Positions 23,467 through 34,640 of a stretch of 64,000 nucleotides of DNA are shown here, one piece after another. The stretch comes from DATMER01 sp035556715 (GTDB lineage: Bacteria; Acidobacteriota; Thermoanaerobaculia; Multivoradales; UBA5704), in NCBI GenBank assembly GCA_035556715.1, contig DATMER010000028.1:152462-216461 (forward strand), given 5' to 3'. Below the pieces are notes generated by a model that saw only the letters and a program-made list of their open reading frames with translations, ran no database searches and was not told the DNA's origin. The position numbers were made by a program, and so were the translations under genes. The first letter of the stretch is position 1. Each line of letters opens with the position of its first letter.

Positions 23467-26445
23467 TTAAAAACGGAACCGGAGCGCAAGCTGGACGATG
23501 CGGTTGTCGACCGCGGAGACGTCGTCGCCGAAGGTCGCCTGGGGGATGAGGATGTTGGTGGCCGGATTGTAGTTGTAGAAGACCGAGCGCTGGACGTTGA
23601 TGTTGTCGCGGTCGAACACGTTGAAACCCTCCCCGATCAGCTCCAGGTCATAGCCCCCGATGCTGAACGCCTTCACCACGCGGAGATCGAGCGTGTAGCT
23701 GTTCGGAAGACGCTCCGAGTTGCGGCCTCCCGGCACGATGTCGTTGCGGGTGTTGCCGTCGCGGTTGAGATCGTTCGTCACCGTCTGCGAGTACGGCTGC
23801 CCGGTCTGCGCGGTGGCGATCCAGCTCAGCGACCAGCCGCCGAGCAGGCTGTTGCGCCAGCCGGTCGCGGGCTGCATCCGGCCCAGGTCCCAGTAGCCGC
23901 TGATCACGAGGCGGTGGCGTTGATCGTTGCTGCCGGGCGCCCGGTCGTCGTCGAAATCGAAGGGGTTGGAGGGGAACTTGGCGTCGTCCGCGCTGCCGGG
24001 CACGACCGCGGTCGCGTCGGGGACGGTGTCCTCGACCTTGCCCAGGGTGTAGGCGACGTTCGCCTGCAGCCCGTCGCCGAAGCGCCGGCGCAGCTCCAGG
24101 GTGAGGCCGCTGTACTCCGACTCGGCGGTGCTCTGGAACTCGATGATGCGTCCGAAGTTGACGAAGGGGCGGGCGGCCGGGAACTGGTCAACCGTGACCG
24201 TGCCTCCGCCCTGGACCGGGATGGCGGTGGGCACCGGCGGGAAAAGGTTGATATCGGTCGAGCGCTGCAGCTTGCGGCCTCTCACGTGGAGGAGGCCCGC
24301 GGCGAGCGCCAGCGAATCGTTGAAGGCGTGCTCCAGGCCGAGGCTCGCCTGGTGCACCTCGGGGTTCTCGTAGTCGCGGTCGAAGACGAAGATGGTCGGC
24401 TTGGGCAGCGCCGCGCCCGGCGGCAGGGTGGGGAAGATGTTGGGATAAACCGGCACCTGGCTGCCGGTGAACGTCACGGTCTGCACGTTGATGCCGTTGT
24501 TCGAATGCGCGGTGGCCACCATGATCGACGGCGTGCGGCCGTAGAACAGGCCGTAGCCGCCGCGGAAGACCGTGTGGGGGTTCATGGCCCACGAGAACCC
24601 GAGGCGCGGCGCGAGGTTGTCCTCGTCCACGTTGAGGAAGCTCGTGTCGATCCCGGCCGCGGCGAGCTGCGGATCGGGGTTCCGGACCTCGGGCTGGGCG
24701 ATGTCCTGCACGTCGTAGCGGAGACCGAAGGTCATCGTGAACGAGGGCCGGATGTCCCATTCATCCTGGGCGTAGACCGCGGTCTCGAAGATGTCCGGAA
24801 ATGTGACCGGTCCCGAGGTGCCGGGTCCCGCGAAGGCCTGCACGTAGCTCTCGCCCGGGCCGTCAGGGATGCCGCGGTTGAAGCTGGAGATCGAGTTGAA
24901 CGTGTAGGCGCCGGAGAAGTTGCCGGGGAAGAAGTTCTCGATCTTGTCCTCGATCAGATCGAATCCGGTCTTCCAGGTGTGGCTGCCGCGGATCAGGGTG
25001 AGCGTGTCCGCGAGCTGCCAGCGTTCGAGCGCGGTCTCGCGGGGGCTGAAGAAGTTGCGCCCCACGGTGAGGATGGTGCGGCCGCCCTGGCGCACCGTGG
25101 CCTCGGGCAGGGCGCTGTTGGCGCGCCCCGGCTCGCGGTCTTCCGCGTACTGGCCGCGGACCTCGTTGAACGTCCGCGATCCGAGCACCGAGGCGAAGGA
25201 GCCGTTGAGGGTGCGCGTGTTCACCAGGCTGTCCCCGGTGTGCTCCTCGGCGTTGGTGGCGCCGCCGTTCTCGAAATTCGTCCCGGTGAACTCCTGGTGG
25301 TTGTAGCGCAGGGTGAGGCGGTTCGCGTCGCTCGCCTGCCAGTCCGCGCGCGCGAAGAGGACGTCCTGGTCCTGTCCGCGCTGCCAGTTGCCGGCCGCGC
25401 CGCGCAGCTTCTGCAGGCCGGCGACCGTGCCGGCATCGTTCGGCAGGGTCAGCCCGGCGAGGTTCTGATCGAGATTGATCTCGTTGGGGATCTCGTTCCG
25501 CTGCCCGTCGTAGGAGATGAAATAGAAAGCCTTTCCGCGCTGGATCGGTCCGCCGAGCGAGCCGCCGAACTGATCGAAGTGATAGGGCGACTTGGGACGC
25601 TGCGGGCTGGCCGTCTTGTTGACGAAGCTGTTGGCGTTGAGCGATTCGTCGCGGTAGAACCAGAAGAGCGAGCCCTGGGTGTCGTTCGTCCCTGACTTGG
25701 TGACCACGTTGATGACCGCGCCGCCCGCCCGTCCGTACTCGACCGAGTACGCGTTGGTGTTCACCTGGAACTCCTGCACCGCTTCCTGGCTGAACTGATA
25801 GGGAGCGCGCCCGGAGCCCGTGCGGCCGAACGTCTGGCCGAAGAAACTGTTGTTGTTGTCGGCGCCGTCGACGATCAGGCTGTTGAGCGTACCGCGCTGG
25901 CCCGCGAAGCTGATGTCTCCCAGCCGCACGTCGCGCGTGACGCCCGGGGTGGTGAGCACGAAGTCGATGAAGTTCCGGCCGTTGACGGGCAGGTTGGCCA
26001 CGGCCACCTCGTTGACGGTCGAGGCCTGATGGGTCCGCTCCTGCTCGAGGATCGGCGGCTGCGCCGTGACCTCGATCGTCGCCTCCACACCGGCCAGGCC
26101 GAGCGTCAGGTCGACGGTGAGCTGCTGCCCCACGTTGAGCTGGAGATGAGGCCGCTGGACGGTGCGGAAGCCGTCGAGAGCGGCGCTGACCTCGTAGGTG
26201 CCGACGGGCAGAAGCGGGGCCATGTACGACCCGGTGCCGTCCGTCGTGGTGGTGCGGGTCGCCTCCGTCTCCTCGTTGCGGACCGTGACGGTCGCTCCCG
26301 GCAGCACCGCGCCCGTTTCGTCCCGCACGGTGCCTTCGATGGCGCCGCCGGCCGCGAGCGTCTGGGCCGGGGCCGGACTCGCCAGCAGGAGGAGCATGGC
26401 CCCGACGAAAGACTGCCCGAGGAGCCGCAGGAAGACCTGTCGCAT
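23467..26445 (-). CDS. TonB-dependent receptor with carboxypeptidase-regulatory N-terminal domain
   Basis: 992 residues from ATG 26445 (ribosome site AAAGGAG). A signal peptide (SFVGAMLLLLASPAPAQ) precedes a CarboxypepD_reg-like domain (GAIEGTVRDETGAVLPGATVTVRNEET...GSYMAPLLPVGTYEVSA). Then come a plug domain (ANLPVNGRNFIDFVLTTPGVTRD..GQRGTLNSLIVDGADNN) and a large barrel ending in the aromatic LALRFRF. This is the Oar-like layout common in Acidobacteriota, where many copies import oligosaccharides or peptides. It is the promoter-proximal gene of an operon with the DUF3604 protein, which suggests a shared substrate. The substrate is unknown. Confidence 0.93.
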   Translation of the reverse strand: MRQVFLRLLGQSFVGAMLLLLASPAPAQTLAAGGAIEGTVRDETGAVLPGATVTVRNEETEATRTTTTDGTGSYMAPLLPVGTYEVSAALDGFRTVQRPHLQLNVGQQLTVDLTLGLAGVEATIEVTAQPPILEQERTHQASTVNEVAVANLPVNGRNFIDFVLTTPGVTRDVRLGDISFAGQRGTLNSLIVDGADNNNSFFGQTFGRTGSGRAPYQFSQEAVQEFQVNTNAYSVEYGRAGGAVINVVTKSGTNDTQGSLFWFYRDESLNANSFVNKTASPQRPKSPYHFDQFGGSLGGPIQRGKAFYFISYDGQRNEIPNEINLDQNLAGLTLPNDAGTVAGLQKLRGAAGNWQRGQDQDVLFARADWQASDANRLTLRYNHQEFTGTNFENGGATNAEEHTGDSLVNTRTLNGSFASVLGSRTFNEVRGQYAEDREPGRANSALPEATVRQGGRTILTVGRNFFSPRETALERWQLADTLTLIRGSHTWKTGFDLIEDKIENFFPGNFSGAYTFNSISSFNRGIPDGPGESYVQAFAGPGTSGPVTFPDIFETAVYAQDEWDIRPSFTMTFGLRYDVQDIAQPEVRNPDPQLAAAGIDTSFLNVDEDNLAPRLGFSWAMNPHTVFRGGYGLFYGRTPSIMVATAHSNNGINVQTVTFTGSQVPVYPNIFPTLPPGAALPKPTIFVFDRDYENPEVHQASLGLEHAFNDSLALAAGLLHVRGRKLQRSTDINLFPPVPTAIPVQGGGTVTVDQFPAARPFVNFGRIIEFQSTAESEYSGLTLELRRRFGDGLQANVAYTLGKVEDTVPDATAVVPGSADDAKFPSNPFDFDDDRAPGSNDQRHRLVISGYWDLGRMQPATGWRNSLLGGWSLSWIATAQTGQPYSQTVTNDLNRDGNTRNDIVPGGRNSERLPNSYTLDLRVVKAFSIGGYDLELIGEGFNVFDRDNINVQRSVFYNYNPATNILIPQATFGDDVSAVDNRIVQLALRFRF

Positions 26446-26603
26446 GTTTTTTCTCCTTTGAGGGTACGTGGAACGTGAGGATGATGCCATGCCAGGCGAC
26501 CAGTGGCAAGGGCAGGGAACCTGCGGCGCAGCCTTGATCGGCGTCCGGCTCTTGACTACACTGGGAGGAAGCCCGTTGGAAAGCGTCGACCGAGAGGCAC
26601 TCG

Positions 26604-29186
<2,583 letters not shown>

Positions 29187-29204
29187 GAAGGTCTACAAAG
29201 GCGT

Positions 29205-29243
29205 GCCGCCCGCCCTCCCGATCGCGAAGAGAGGGCGGGCGGC
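29205..29243. terminator. Strong bidirectional hairpin terminator
   Basis: A perfect 13-bp stem (GCCGCCCGCCCTC / GAGGGCGGGCGGC) with a 13-nt loop lies between the convergent stops of the hybrid kinase (29186) and the RTX-like gene (29251). Confidence 0.75.
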
Positions 29244-29250
29244 AGCGAGG

Positions 29251-29709
29251 TCAGAGCTCGCAGTTGGTGACGGTCTCTCCGTTGATGCAGGTGTCCGTGC
29301 CGATGTCCCCGTTCAGGACATCGGTGCCGCTGCCGCCGTCCAGGTCGTCGTCCCCGGAGTCGCCGTCGAGGTTGTCATCTCCGGAGTTGCCGAAGAGGTC
29401 GTCGTCCTCCGAATTGCCGCGGAGCACGTCGTCCTCGGAGCCGCCGTTGAGGATGTCGTCCTCGGAGCCGCCGCAAAGGCGGTCGTCCGACTCGAACCCG
29501 TTGAGGGTATCGGCCCCGGCCTGACCTCGGATGCAGTCACAGCCCGAGCTGCCGTTGAGGATGTCGTTGCCGGCCGTGCCGGTGACGAAGTTGCAGCCGA
29601 TCTGGCAGATGCACGCGATCTCGATCTGCGCCTGCGCAGGGGCGGTGCCCAGCAGCAGCAGAAAAGCCGCTGCCAAGCCCAGGGGAAGGTACTTCGCTCC
29701 TCTCGACAT
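29251..29709 (-). CDS. Small secreted RTX-like calcium-binding repeat protein
   Basis: 152 residues with a signal peptide (YLPLGLAAAFLLLLGTAPAQA). The mature part is a row of about nine nonapeptides related to the hemolysin-type calcium-binding motif GGxGxDxLx, here GTAGNDILN, GQAGADTLN, GGSEDDILN, GNSEDDDLF, GNSGDDNLD, GDSGDDDLD and GGSGTDVLN. Several units replace the central Gly with Glu, which makes the roll very acidic. Cysteine pairs at both ends (ACICQIGC, GCDCIRG, DTCINGETVTNC) could form disulfides. RTX proteins normally use type I secretion, but the Sec signal here suggests another route. No catalytic domain is present. Confidence 0.85.
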   Translation of the reverse strand: MSRGAKYLPLGLAAAFLLLLGTAPAQAQIEIACICQIGCNFVTGTAGNDILNGSSGCDCIRGQAGADTLNGFESDDRLCGGSEDDILNGGSEDDVLRGNSEDDDLFGNSGDDNLDGDSGDDDLDGGSGTDVLNGDIGTDTCINGETVTNCEL

Positions 29710-29839
29710 TTGTCCTGCCTCCTTTTCTGGTAGGTGCTGCTGCCAGCCGTCAATGCAAGGAACAGAACGTTAGCATAGTTCTCTACGCATAAACGTAGAA
29801 CTGCTGGAGATCTCCCAAAGGGAGAGGAGAGGCGCTTGG

Positions 29840-30742
29840 CTAGCTGCTCAGGACGGCTGCGGCCACGTCATGCACCGGCGTCTCCACGCCTGCCTGCCTG
29901 CCGAGACGGGAGACGGCGCCGCTCAGGTCGTCGATCTCCGTGGGGCCGCCCGACTCCAGGTCGAGCAGGAAGCTCGGCTTGAGCGCCGGGGCCAGGGAGT
30001 CGACGAAGCCGAGGATCTTCGACGCGTCCTCCTCGGACAGGTTCACCCCGAGGGCGCGGCCCACGGCGAGGACCTCGCGGACGGCGCGCTCGATGAGGAG
30101 GTGCCCCAGGGGCCGGTCGCGGATCGAGCCGACGGGGGAGCGGGACAGGCCGCAGGCCGCGGCCATGGAGGAGATGAAGGCAAGCTTCCGCCACAGGTCG
30201 GCGGTGATGTCGTCCGAGGCGCGGGCGTCGGGGCCGGCCTCGCGGAAGGCTGCGGCGATGCGCTCGGCGCGCTTGGAAAGGCCTCCGCTCCGTTCCCCCA
30301 CGACCACTCTCTGGAACGAGCTGCGGCGCTCCACGACCCCTGGCCCAACCCGGGCCGCACTGATTTCCGTCAGCCCGCCGAGCACCCGGTCGCCGGGCAC
30401 ACCGTCCGCGATCAACCGGTCGGCCGCCTCCACACCGTTGAGCAGCGGCAGGATGTTCGCGCCGGCCTCAGCCAGGAGCCGGGCCGCGGGAGCGATCTCC
30501 CGCAGAGAGTAGGTCTTGACTGCCACGATGGCGAGGTCGACCGCTCCCAGCTCCGCCGGGTCGCCAGCCGCCTCTACCGCTGCGGTCCAGGTCCCCTCCG
30601 GAGTACGGACCTCGAGCCCCCGCTCGCGCAGGGCGTCGAGATGGGCTCCCCGGGCCAGCACTGCCACGGAATGACCTGCGCGGGCGAGCGCGCCGCCGAA
30701 ATAACCGCCGACTCCACCCGCGCCCAGGACCGCGATTCTCAT
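29840..30742 (-). CDS. panE: 2-dehydropantoate 2-reductase (ketopantoate reductase)
   Basis: 300 residues, the usual length. The NADP-binding motif is at the N-terminus: MRIAVLGAGGVGGYFGGALARAGHSVAVLARG. It is followed by VAVKTYSLREI with the catalytic Lys, LPLLNGVEAADRL with the conserved Asn, and the C-terminal helical domain DITADLWRKLAFISSMAAACGLSRSPVG with a second Lys and the family Glu region (PTEIDDLSGAV). It makes pantoate from ketopantoate for coenzyme A synthesis; ApbA-family homologues of other specificity exist. Its ATG overlaps the stop of an S10 peptidase remnant (30739-30742), the trace of a former operon. Confidence 0.9.
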   Translation of the reverse strand: MRIAVLGAGGVGGYFGGALARAGHSVAVLARGAHLDALRERGLEVRTPEGTWTAAVEAAGDPAELGAVDLAIVAVKTYSLREIAPAARLLAEAGANILPLLNGVEAADRLIADGVPGDRVLGGLTEISAARVGPGVVERRSSFQRVVVGERSGGLSKRAERIAAAFREAGPDARASDDITADLWRKLAFISSMAAACGLSRSPVGSIRDRPLGHLLIERAVREVLAVGRALGVNLSEEDASKILGFVDSLAPALKPSFLLDLESGGPTEIDDLSGAVSRLGRQAGVETPVHDVAAAVLSS

Positions 30743-30858
30743 CGGCGGGATTGTGTCACGGTCGCGGACTCGTAGAAGGCGGCCGGATCCTTCTTCAACT
30801 GGATGAGCGATGCCTCGTGCAGGTACATCATGTGACCAGACTCGTACTGCGTCGGGAA
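30739..30858 (-). pseudogene. Remnant of a serine carboxypeptidase (peptidase S10), C-terminal tail
   Basis: The 39 codons before panE read FPTQYESGHMMYLHEASLIQ followed by LKKDPAAFYESATV. This is the C-terminal signature of acidobacterial S10 peptidases, in which the catalytic His sits in the Y-E-x-GHMMYxHEPSL motif. No start codon, signal peptide or upstream peptidase domain is present; the frame loses similarity near 30860, where the next gene region begins. Its TGA overlaps the panE ATG, as expected if panE was once downstream in the same operon. I interpret it as the stub left by a deletion. Confidence 0.65.
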
Positions 30859-30921
30859 GGCCTGAGGCTGCCGCGACGACGCCCGGGGAGGAGGCGGGCG
30901 CCGCCGCGGCAGCCGTCAGGT

Positions 30922-32007
30922 TCAGCGGCCGGGTCCGACGATCCGGATGGTCTCCTTGAGCTCGGTCTCGGCGCCGTCCACGCTCAGGCGGATGATGATC
31001 TCGTGCCTCTCGCCCGCCTTGGGCGTGTCCAGGGTCTCGATGGCGTCGCTCTTGGAGAAGAAGGCGCGGATGTGGTTGCCGTTGCGGCTCGCCCGCAGGG
31101 CGGGGAGGGGCGCGGCGGCGGGGTCGGTGCCGACCAGCACGATGGAGTCGAGGTCGACGTCTCCGAGGCCGTCGCCGGTGATCTTCACGCTCACCGTGCC
31201 GGCGCTCCCGGCCCAGTTCGTGTTCCAGGTGTCGGGCTGGACCAGGGCTTCGAAGTCCTCTTCCTCGCCGCCGTCGTCGGCCCCGCCGCCCGGTCCGACC
31301 ACGCGCACACGCAGGGACAGACTCTTGGTCTCGTCGCCCGCCGTGAACTCGATCTTGAGCTCGTGAGTCTCGCCGCGCTCCGGGGTGTCGAGCAGGTCCA
31401 GGGCGTCGCCCTTGGCGAAGAAGGCGCGGATCTGATTCTTGCTGGCCTGGACGCGCTGCGGTTCCAGTTCCCCGCCGGAGCCCACGAGCACGATGGAATC
31501 GGCGTCGATCTTGTCGAGCCCGCTGCCGCGGATCACGACGGACACGGTGCCTTCGCTGTTCTCCCAGTTGGTGTTCCAGGTGTCGGGCTGGATGTCGGCG
31601 CTGAGGTCGCGAGGCTTTCCGCCGCCCTCGTTCCCGCCGCCATTCCCCCCATTCCCCCCACCGTTCCCACCGTTCCCGTTTCCCCCGTTGCCATTCCCGT
31701 TCCCCCCATTCCCGTTGCCATTCCCGTTTCCACCGCCACCCTTTCCGTTACCGCCCTTGGCCTCGGCGAGCGTCGGGCCAGGGCCATCCTGCGCGGCGCG
31801 GGCCTGGAGCCGAGCTCCGGGCTCGCGAGAGGCGCGATCCACCAGTGGAGTCCGCTCACCGGCGACGTTCTCGCTGGCGACGCTGGCCTGGGAGACGGCG
31901 ACGGGCTCGGGTTCTGTGGGAAGTCTGTGGCTCTCGCTGCAGCCGCCGAAGAGGCTGGCGGTCGCGAGCACGAAGGCGAACAGCGGGAGTCGGTGAACCT
32001 GGCGCAT
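30922..32007 (-). CDS. Lipoprotein with Gly/Asn-rich linker and two Ig-like repeats
   Basis: 361 residues. The signal peptide ends in a lipobox (LATASLFGGC). A region near residues 84-130 is almost only Gly and Asn (GGNGNGNGGNGNGG..). It is followed by two copies of a domain of about 110 residues, each opening with QPDTWNTNW, continuing with (E/A)GTVSVxIxGxGLxxxDxDSIVLVG, IRAFFxKxDAxxxLDTPxxGExHE, and ending in RVVGPG or RIVGPG. Such domains resemble cohesion or Ig-like modules that present sequences outside the cell. The role is unknown; a surface adhesin or matrix component is a guess. It is transcribed on its own on the minus strand. Confidence 0.8.
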   Translation of the reverse strand: MRQVHRLPLFAFVLATASLFGGCSESHRLPTEPEPVAVSQASVASENVAGERTPLVDRASREPGARLQARAAQDGPGPTLAEAKGGNGKGGGGNGNGNGNGGNGNGNGGNGNGGNGGGNGGNGGGNEGGGKPRDLSADIQPDTWNTNWENSEGTVSVVIRGSGLDKIDADSIVLVGSGGELEPQRVQASKNQIRAFFAKGDALDLLDTPERGETHELKIEFTAGDETKSLSLRVRVVGPGGGADDGGEEEDFEALVQPDTWNTNWAGSAGTVSVKITGDGLGDVDLDSIVLVGTDPAAAPLPALRASRNGNHIRAFFSKSDAIETLDTPKAGERHEIIIRLSVDGAETELKETIRIVGPGR

Positions 32008-32125
32008 CGTTGAGCCCTCCTGGTCTGAAGGGAGGTTAGCCGCTCCCGCCGTCTGCCGCTGTCAATCGCGTCACGAGGTTGGTGTGACGTGGTTCACAGC
32101 GGATCTCTTCCTATAATGGCTCGCC

Positions 32126-32551
32126 ATGCGCAAGGCGCCCCCTCCTCCGGACCCCGAGATGGGTATGTGGCAGGGCCGGTCCATCGCCCGCCGGTTCGTC
32201 TCGCCGGACGGCATGACCGTGCTCGTCGGCCGGACGGCCGAGGACAATGACGTGCTCTCCCTGAAGCTGGGCGCTCCGCGGGACTTCTGGTTCCACGTGG
32301 CCGGGGAGTCGGGCTCGCACGTGGTCGTGCGCAACCCGGAGGGGGTGGACCGCCTTCCCAAGGAGACCGAGCGCTTCGCCGCGTCGCTGGCCGCGGGCTA
32401 CTCCAAGGCGCGGAAGGGCGGGCGGGTGTCGGTCCACATGTGCACCTGTGCCGATGTGAGCAAGCGCCGGGGCTCGCCGCCCGGGGAGGTGGTCCTCGAC
32501 CGCTTCAAGAGCGTTCAGGTTGCTCCGTGGCGACCAGATATGGATGGCTAG
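32126..32551 (+). CDS. Stand-alone NFACT-R (DUF814) RNA-binding domain protein
   Basis: 141 residues. ARRFVSPDGMTVLVGRTAEDNDVLSLKLGAPRDFWFHVAGESGSHVVVRNPE is the NFACT-R signature with the conserved D/ExNDxLxxKxxxxxDxWxH pattern. In RqcH/NEMF this domain sits between helical domains and touches tRNA on stalled 60S or 50S subunits; here it is alone, as in several bacterial proteins. A basic, Cys-containing tail (SVHMCTCADVSKRRGSPPGEVVL) follows. A role in ribosome or RNA metabolism is plausible but unproven. It overlaps the peroxiredoxin gene tail-to-tail by 4 bp. Confidence 0.88.
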   Translation: MRKAPPPPDPEMGMWQGRSIARRFVSPDGMTVLVGRTAEDNDVLSLKLGAPRDFWFHVAGESGSHVVVRNPEGVDRLPKETERFAASLAAGYSKARKGGRVSVHMCTCADVSKRRGSPPGEVVLDRFKSVQVAPWRPDMDG

Positions 32552-33030
32552 AGCACTTCAAGGATCTTCTCGGCGCTGCTGACTTCGAACCGGCCGGGCT
32601 GGTCGACGTGGAGGGCCTTGACGATGCCGTCCTCGATCAGCGCGGAGTAGCGGCGGGAGCGGGTGCCCAGGCCGAAGCGGGAGGAGTCCTGGTCCAAGCC
32701 CATGGCGCGGGCGAAGTCGCCGTTGCCGTCGGCCAGCATCAGGATCTTGTCTCCGACCTCCCGGAGCTTGGCCCATGCGTCCATCACGTAATGGTCATTG
32801 ACCGCTACACAGGCAATCAGGTCGACGCCTTTCGCCTTGATGGCGTCGGCCGCCTCCACGAAGCCGGGCAGGTGGTAGTCCGAGCAGGTGGGAGTGAACG
32901 CTCCCGGGACCGCGAAGAGCACCGCCCTCCTTCCCCGGAACAATTCGGCCGTCGAAACCTCCCGCTCGCGGCCCGCGGCCACGGTCCTGAGCGTCACGTC
33001 CGGAATCCGGTCCCCGATCTGAATGGGCAT
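32548..33030 (-). CDS. Peroxiredoxin, Prx5/AhpE-like
   Basis: 160 residues. The start MPIQIGDRIPDVTL and the peroxidatic Cys in FAVPGAFTPTCSDYHLPGF match the type II (Prx5) group, followed by CVAVNDHYVMDAWAK and FARAMGLDQDSSRFGLGTRSRRYSALIEDG. It reduces hydrogen or alkyl peroxides with thiol or glutathione help; no fused glutaredoxin is present. In this group a C-terminal resolving Cys is often absent, as here. It is monocistronic, and tandem array C begins 83 bp upstream of its start. Confidence 0.95.
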   Translation of the reverse strand: MPIQIGDRIPDVTLRTVAAGREREVSTAELFRGRRAVLFAVPGAFTPTCSDYHLPGFVEAADAIKAKGVDLIACVAVNDHYVMDAWAKLREVGDKILMLADGNGDFARAMGLDQDSSRFGLGTRSRRYSALIEDGIVKALHVDQPGRFEVSSAEKILEVL

Positions 33031-33112
33031 GGCGACATCCTATCTCCAACCAGCTCCGCAGGCATCCGGGGGCTCTGTCGGCAGGCCGGATCGCCGGTTA
33101 TCCGGCGCTGCG

Positions 33113-33335
33113 AGCCTGAAAACGGGGCGAACAGGCTGAAAACAGCCCGGATAGCCTGAAATCGGGCGTGGATAGGCTGTAAACGGCCCGAACAGGCTGA
33201 AATCGGCCCGCACAGCCTCGCAACGGGCGTGAATAGCCTCTAAATGGCGTGGACAGCCTGAATTTCTGGCTGAATAGCCTGTTTTTCCGGCGGACAGCCT
33301 GTCAGCCGCCGTGAGAGGCGATTCGCGCGGATTTC
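33113..33335. repeat. Degenerate 20-21-nt tandem array C (about 11 units)
   Basis: Eleven units of 20 or 21 nt fill most of the gap between the peroxiredoxin and the pilT-like gene. Each starts with AGCCTG or AGGCTG, followed by an A/T-rich run and a CGG-rich half, for example AGGCTGAAATCGGCCCG near 33194. Units begin at 33113, 33133, 33153, 33174, 33194, 33214, 33235, 33255, 33276, 33296 and 33316. No protein is supported. A further AGGCT at 33336 may start a twelfth unit close to the pilT-like start region. Confidence 0.78.
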
Positions 33336-33394
33336 AGGCTCGGCGGATGGACGAATCCCCGCTTTGGCCCGTATGTTGCCTCAAAGGAGACGGC

Positions 33395-34630
33395 ATGACC
33401 CAGAAGCTGAAGGATCCCGAGCTCGACCGGCTCGTCCACGAGCTCAACCGGCAGGACCCTCCTGAAGAGACCGCCTCCCCCGCGGCAGTGGCTCTCTCCA
33501 CGACCGAGGAGCTCGACGCTCCGGTCCGCTCGCGCGTGCAGGAGGGGGAGCCCCTTGACACGCTGCTCCTGGAGATGGCCCGGCAGGGGGCGAGCGACCT
33601 GCTGCTCCTCGCCGGCATGCCTCCGGTCTTCCGCGTGGACGGCCGGCTGATCCGGGCTCAGGCCGAGTCCCTGGACGGCGACGAGGTGGTGCAGATGTTC
33701 AAGCCCCACCTGGGATCACGGGCCCGCCGCGACCTGGAGGAGCGGGGCTCGGCGGACTTCTCCCTGAGGCTGGCTCCCGGCCGGGAGCTGGACGAGGGGG
33801 GAGGACCCTCCCGGCGCTTCCGGGTCAACCTCCACCGCCAGCGGGGTCAGCTCGCGTCGGCCATCCGCGCCCTCCCCCTGGAGGTGCCCAGCCTGGCGGG
33901 GCTCAACCTTCCTCCTTCCCTTGCCGAGCTGATCCGGCCGAGCCGCGGCCTCGTCCTTCTCTGCGGCCCCACCGGCTCGGGGAAGACCACGACCCTCGCC
34001 GCCCTGGTCGCCGAGATCAACCGCAACCGCACGGCCCACATCATCACCATAGAGGATCCGGTCGAGTACGAGCACCGCTCGGTCAAGTCGGTCGTCGAGC
34101 ACATCGAGGTGGGGCGGGACGCCCGCTCCTTCCACGAGGCCCTGCGCGCCTCCCTGCGCCAGGACCCGGACGTCATCCTGGTGGGGGAGATGCGCGACCT
34201 GGAGACGGTCGCGACGGCCCTGACCGCGGCCGAGACCGGCCACCTGGTGCTCTCGACCCTGCACACCAACGACGCCGCCCAGGCGGTGCACCGGATCGTG
34301 GACGTCTTCCCTCCGGCGCAGCAGGCGCAGATCCGCCACCAACTCGCGCTCTCGCTCCATGCCATCGTGGTGCAGCAGCTCGTGCCCCGGGCCGACGGCC
34401 GCGGGCGCATCCCCGCGATCGAGCTGCTGATGGCCACCTACCCTGTGCGCCACCACATCCGCAGCGACAACCTCCAGAAGCTCTACAACGAGATCTCCCT
34501 CGGCAGGCGCCACGGGATGATCTCCATGGAGGAGTCGCTGGGGCAGCTCGCGCTCCAGGGGATCATCGACCCCGAGGAGGCGAGGGTGCGGGCGAGCCAT
34601 CCCGACGAGATGGAGAGCCAGTTGCGGTAG
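33395..34630 (+). CDS. Type IV pilus retraction-type ATPase (PilT/PilU-like)
   Basis: 411 residues from ATG 33395 (ribosome site AAAGGAG). An N-terminal extension of about 55 residues rich in Glu precedes the PilT-type domain: LDTLLLEMARQGASDLLLLAGMPPVFRVDG. Walker A is GPTGSGKTTTLAAL near residue 190, the Asp box IITIEDPVEYEH, Walker B DVILVGEMRDLET, and the His box GHLVLSTLHTNDAAQAVHRIVDVFP. AIRALPLEVPSL and AIELLMATYPVR are PilT-family features. These ATPases depolymerise type IV pili for twitching or DNA uptake. No other pilus gene is nearby. The Glu-rich extension is not in standard PilT. Confidence 0.9.
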   Translation: MTQKLKDPELDRLVHELNRQDPPEETASPAAVALSTTEELDAPVRSRVQEGEPLDTLLLEMARQGASDLLLLAGMPPVFRVDGRLIRAQAESLDGDEVVQMFKPHLGSRARRDLEERGSADFSLRLAPGRELDEGGGPSRRFRVNLHRQRGQLASAIRALPLEVPSLAGLNLPPSLAELIRPSRGLVLLCGPTGSGKTTTLAALVAEINRNRTAHIITIEDPVEYEHRSVKSVVEHIEVGRDARSFHEALRASLRQDPDVILVGEMRDLETVATALTAAETGHLVLSTLHTNDAAQAVHRIVDVFPPAQQAQIRHQLALSLHAIVVQQLVPRADGRGRIPAIELLMATYPVRHHIRSDNLQKLYNEISLGRRHGMISMEESLGQLALQGIIDPEEARVRASHPDEMESQLR

Positions 34631-34640
34631 GCTTCACCCC

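Noticed and set aside
21997..25695. 1232-codon open frame on the plus strand
   Set aside because: It lies antisense to the DUF3604 and TonB-receptor genes; its product is Val/Gly/Arg/Glu-rich without motifs, as expected for a shadow frame.
33113..33335. Array C as a CRISPR
   Set aside because: Units are contiguous and degenerate with no unique spacers of constant length, and no cas gene is present. The same holds for arrays A and B.
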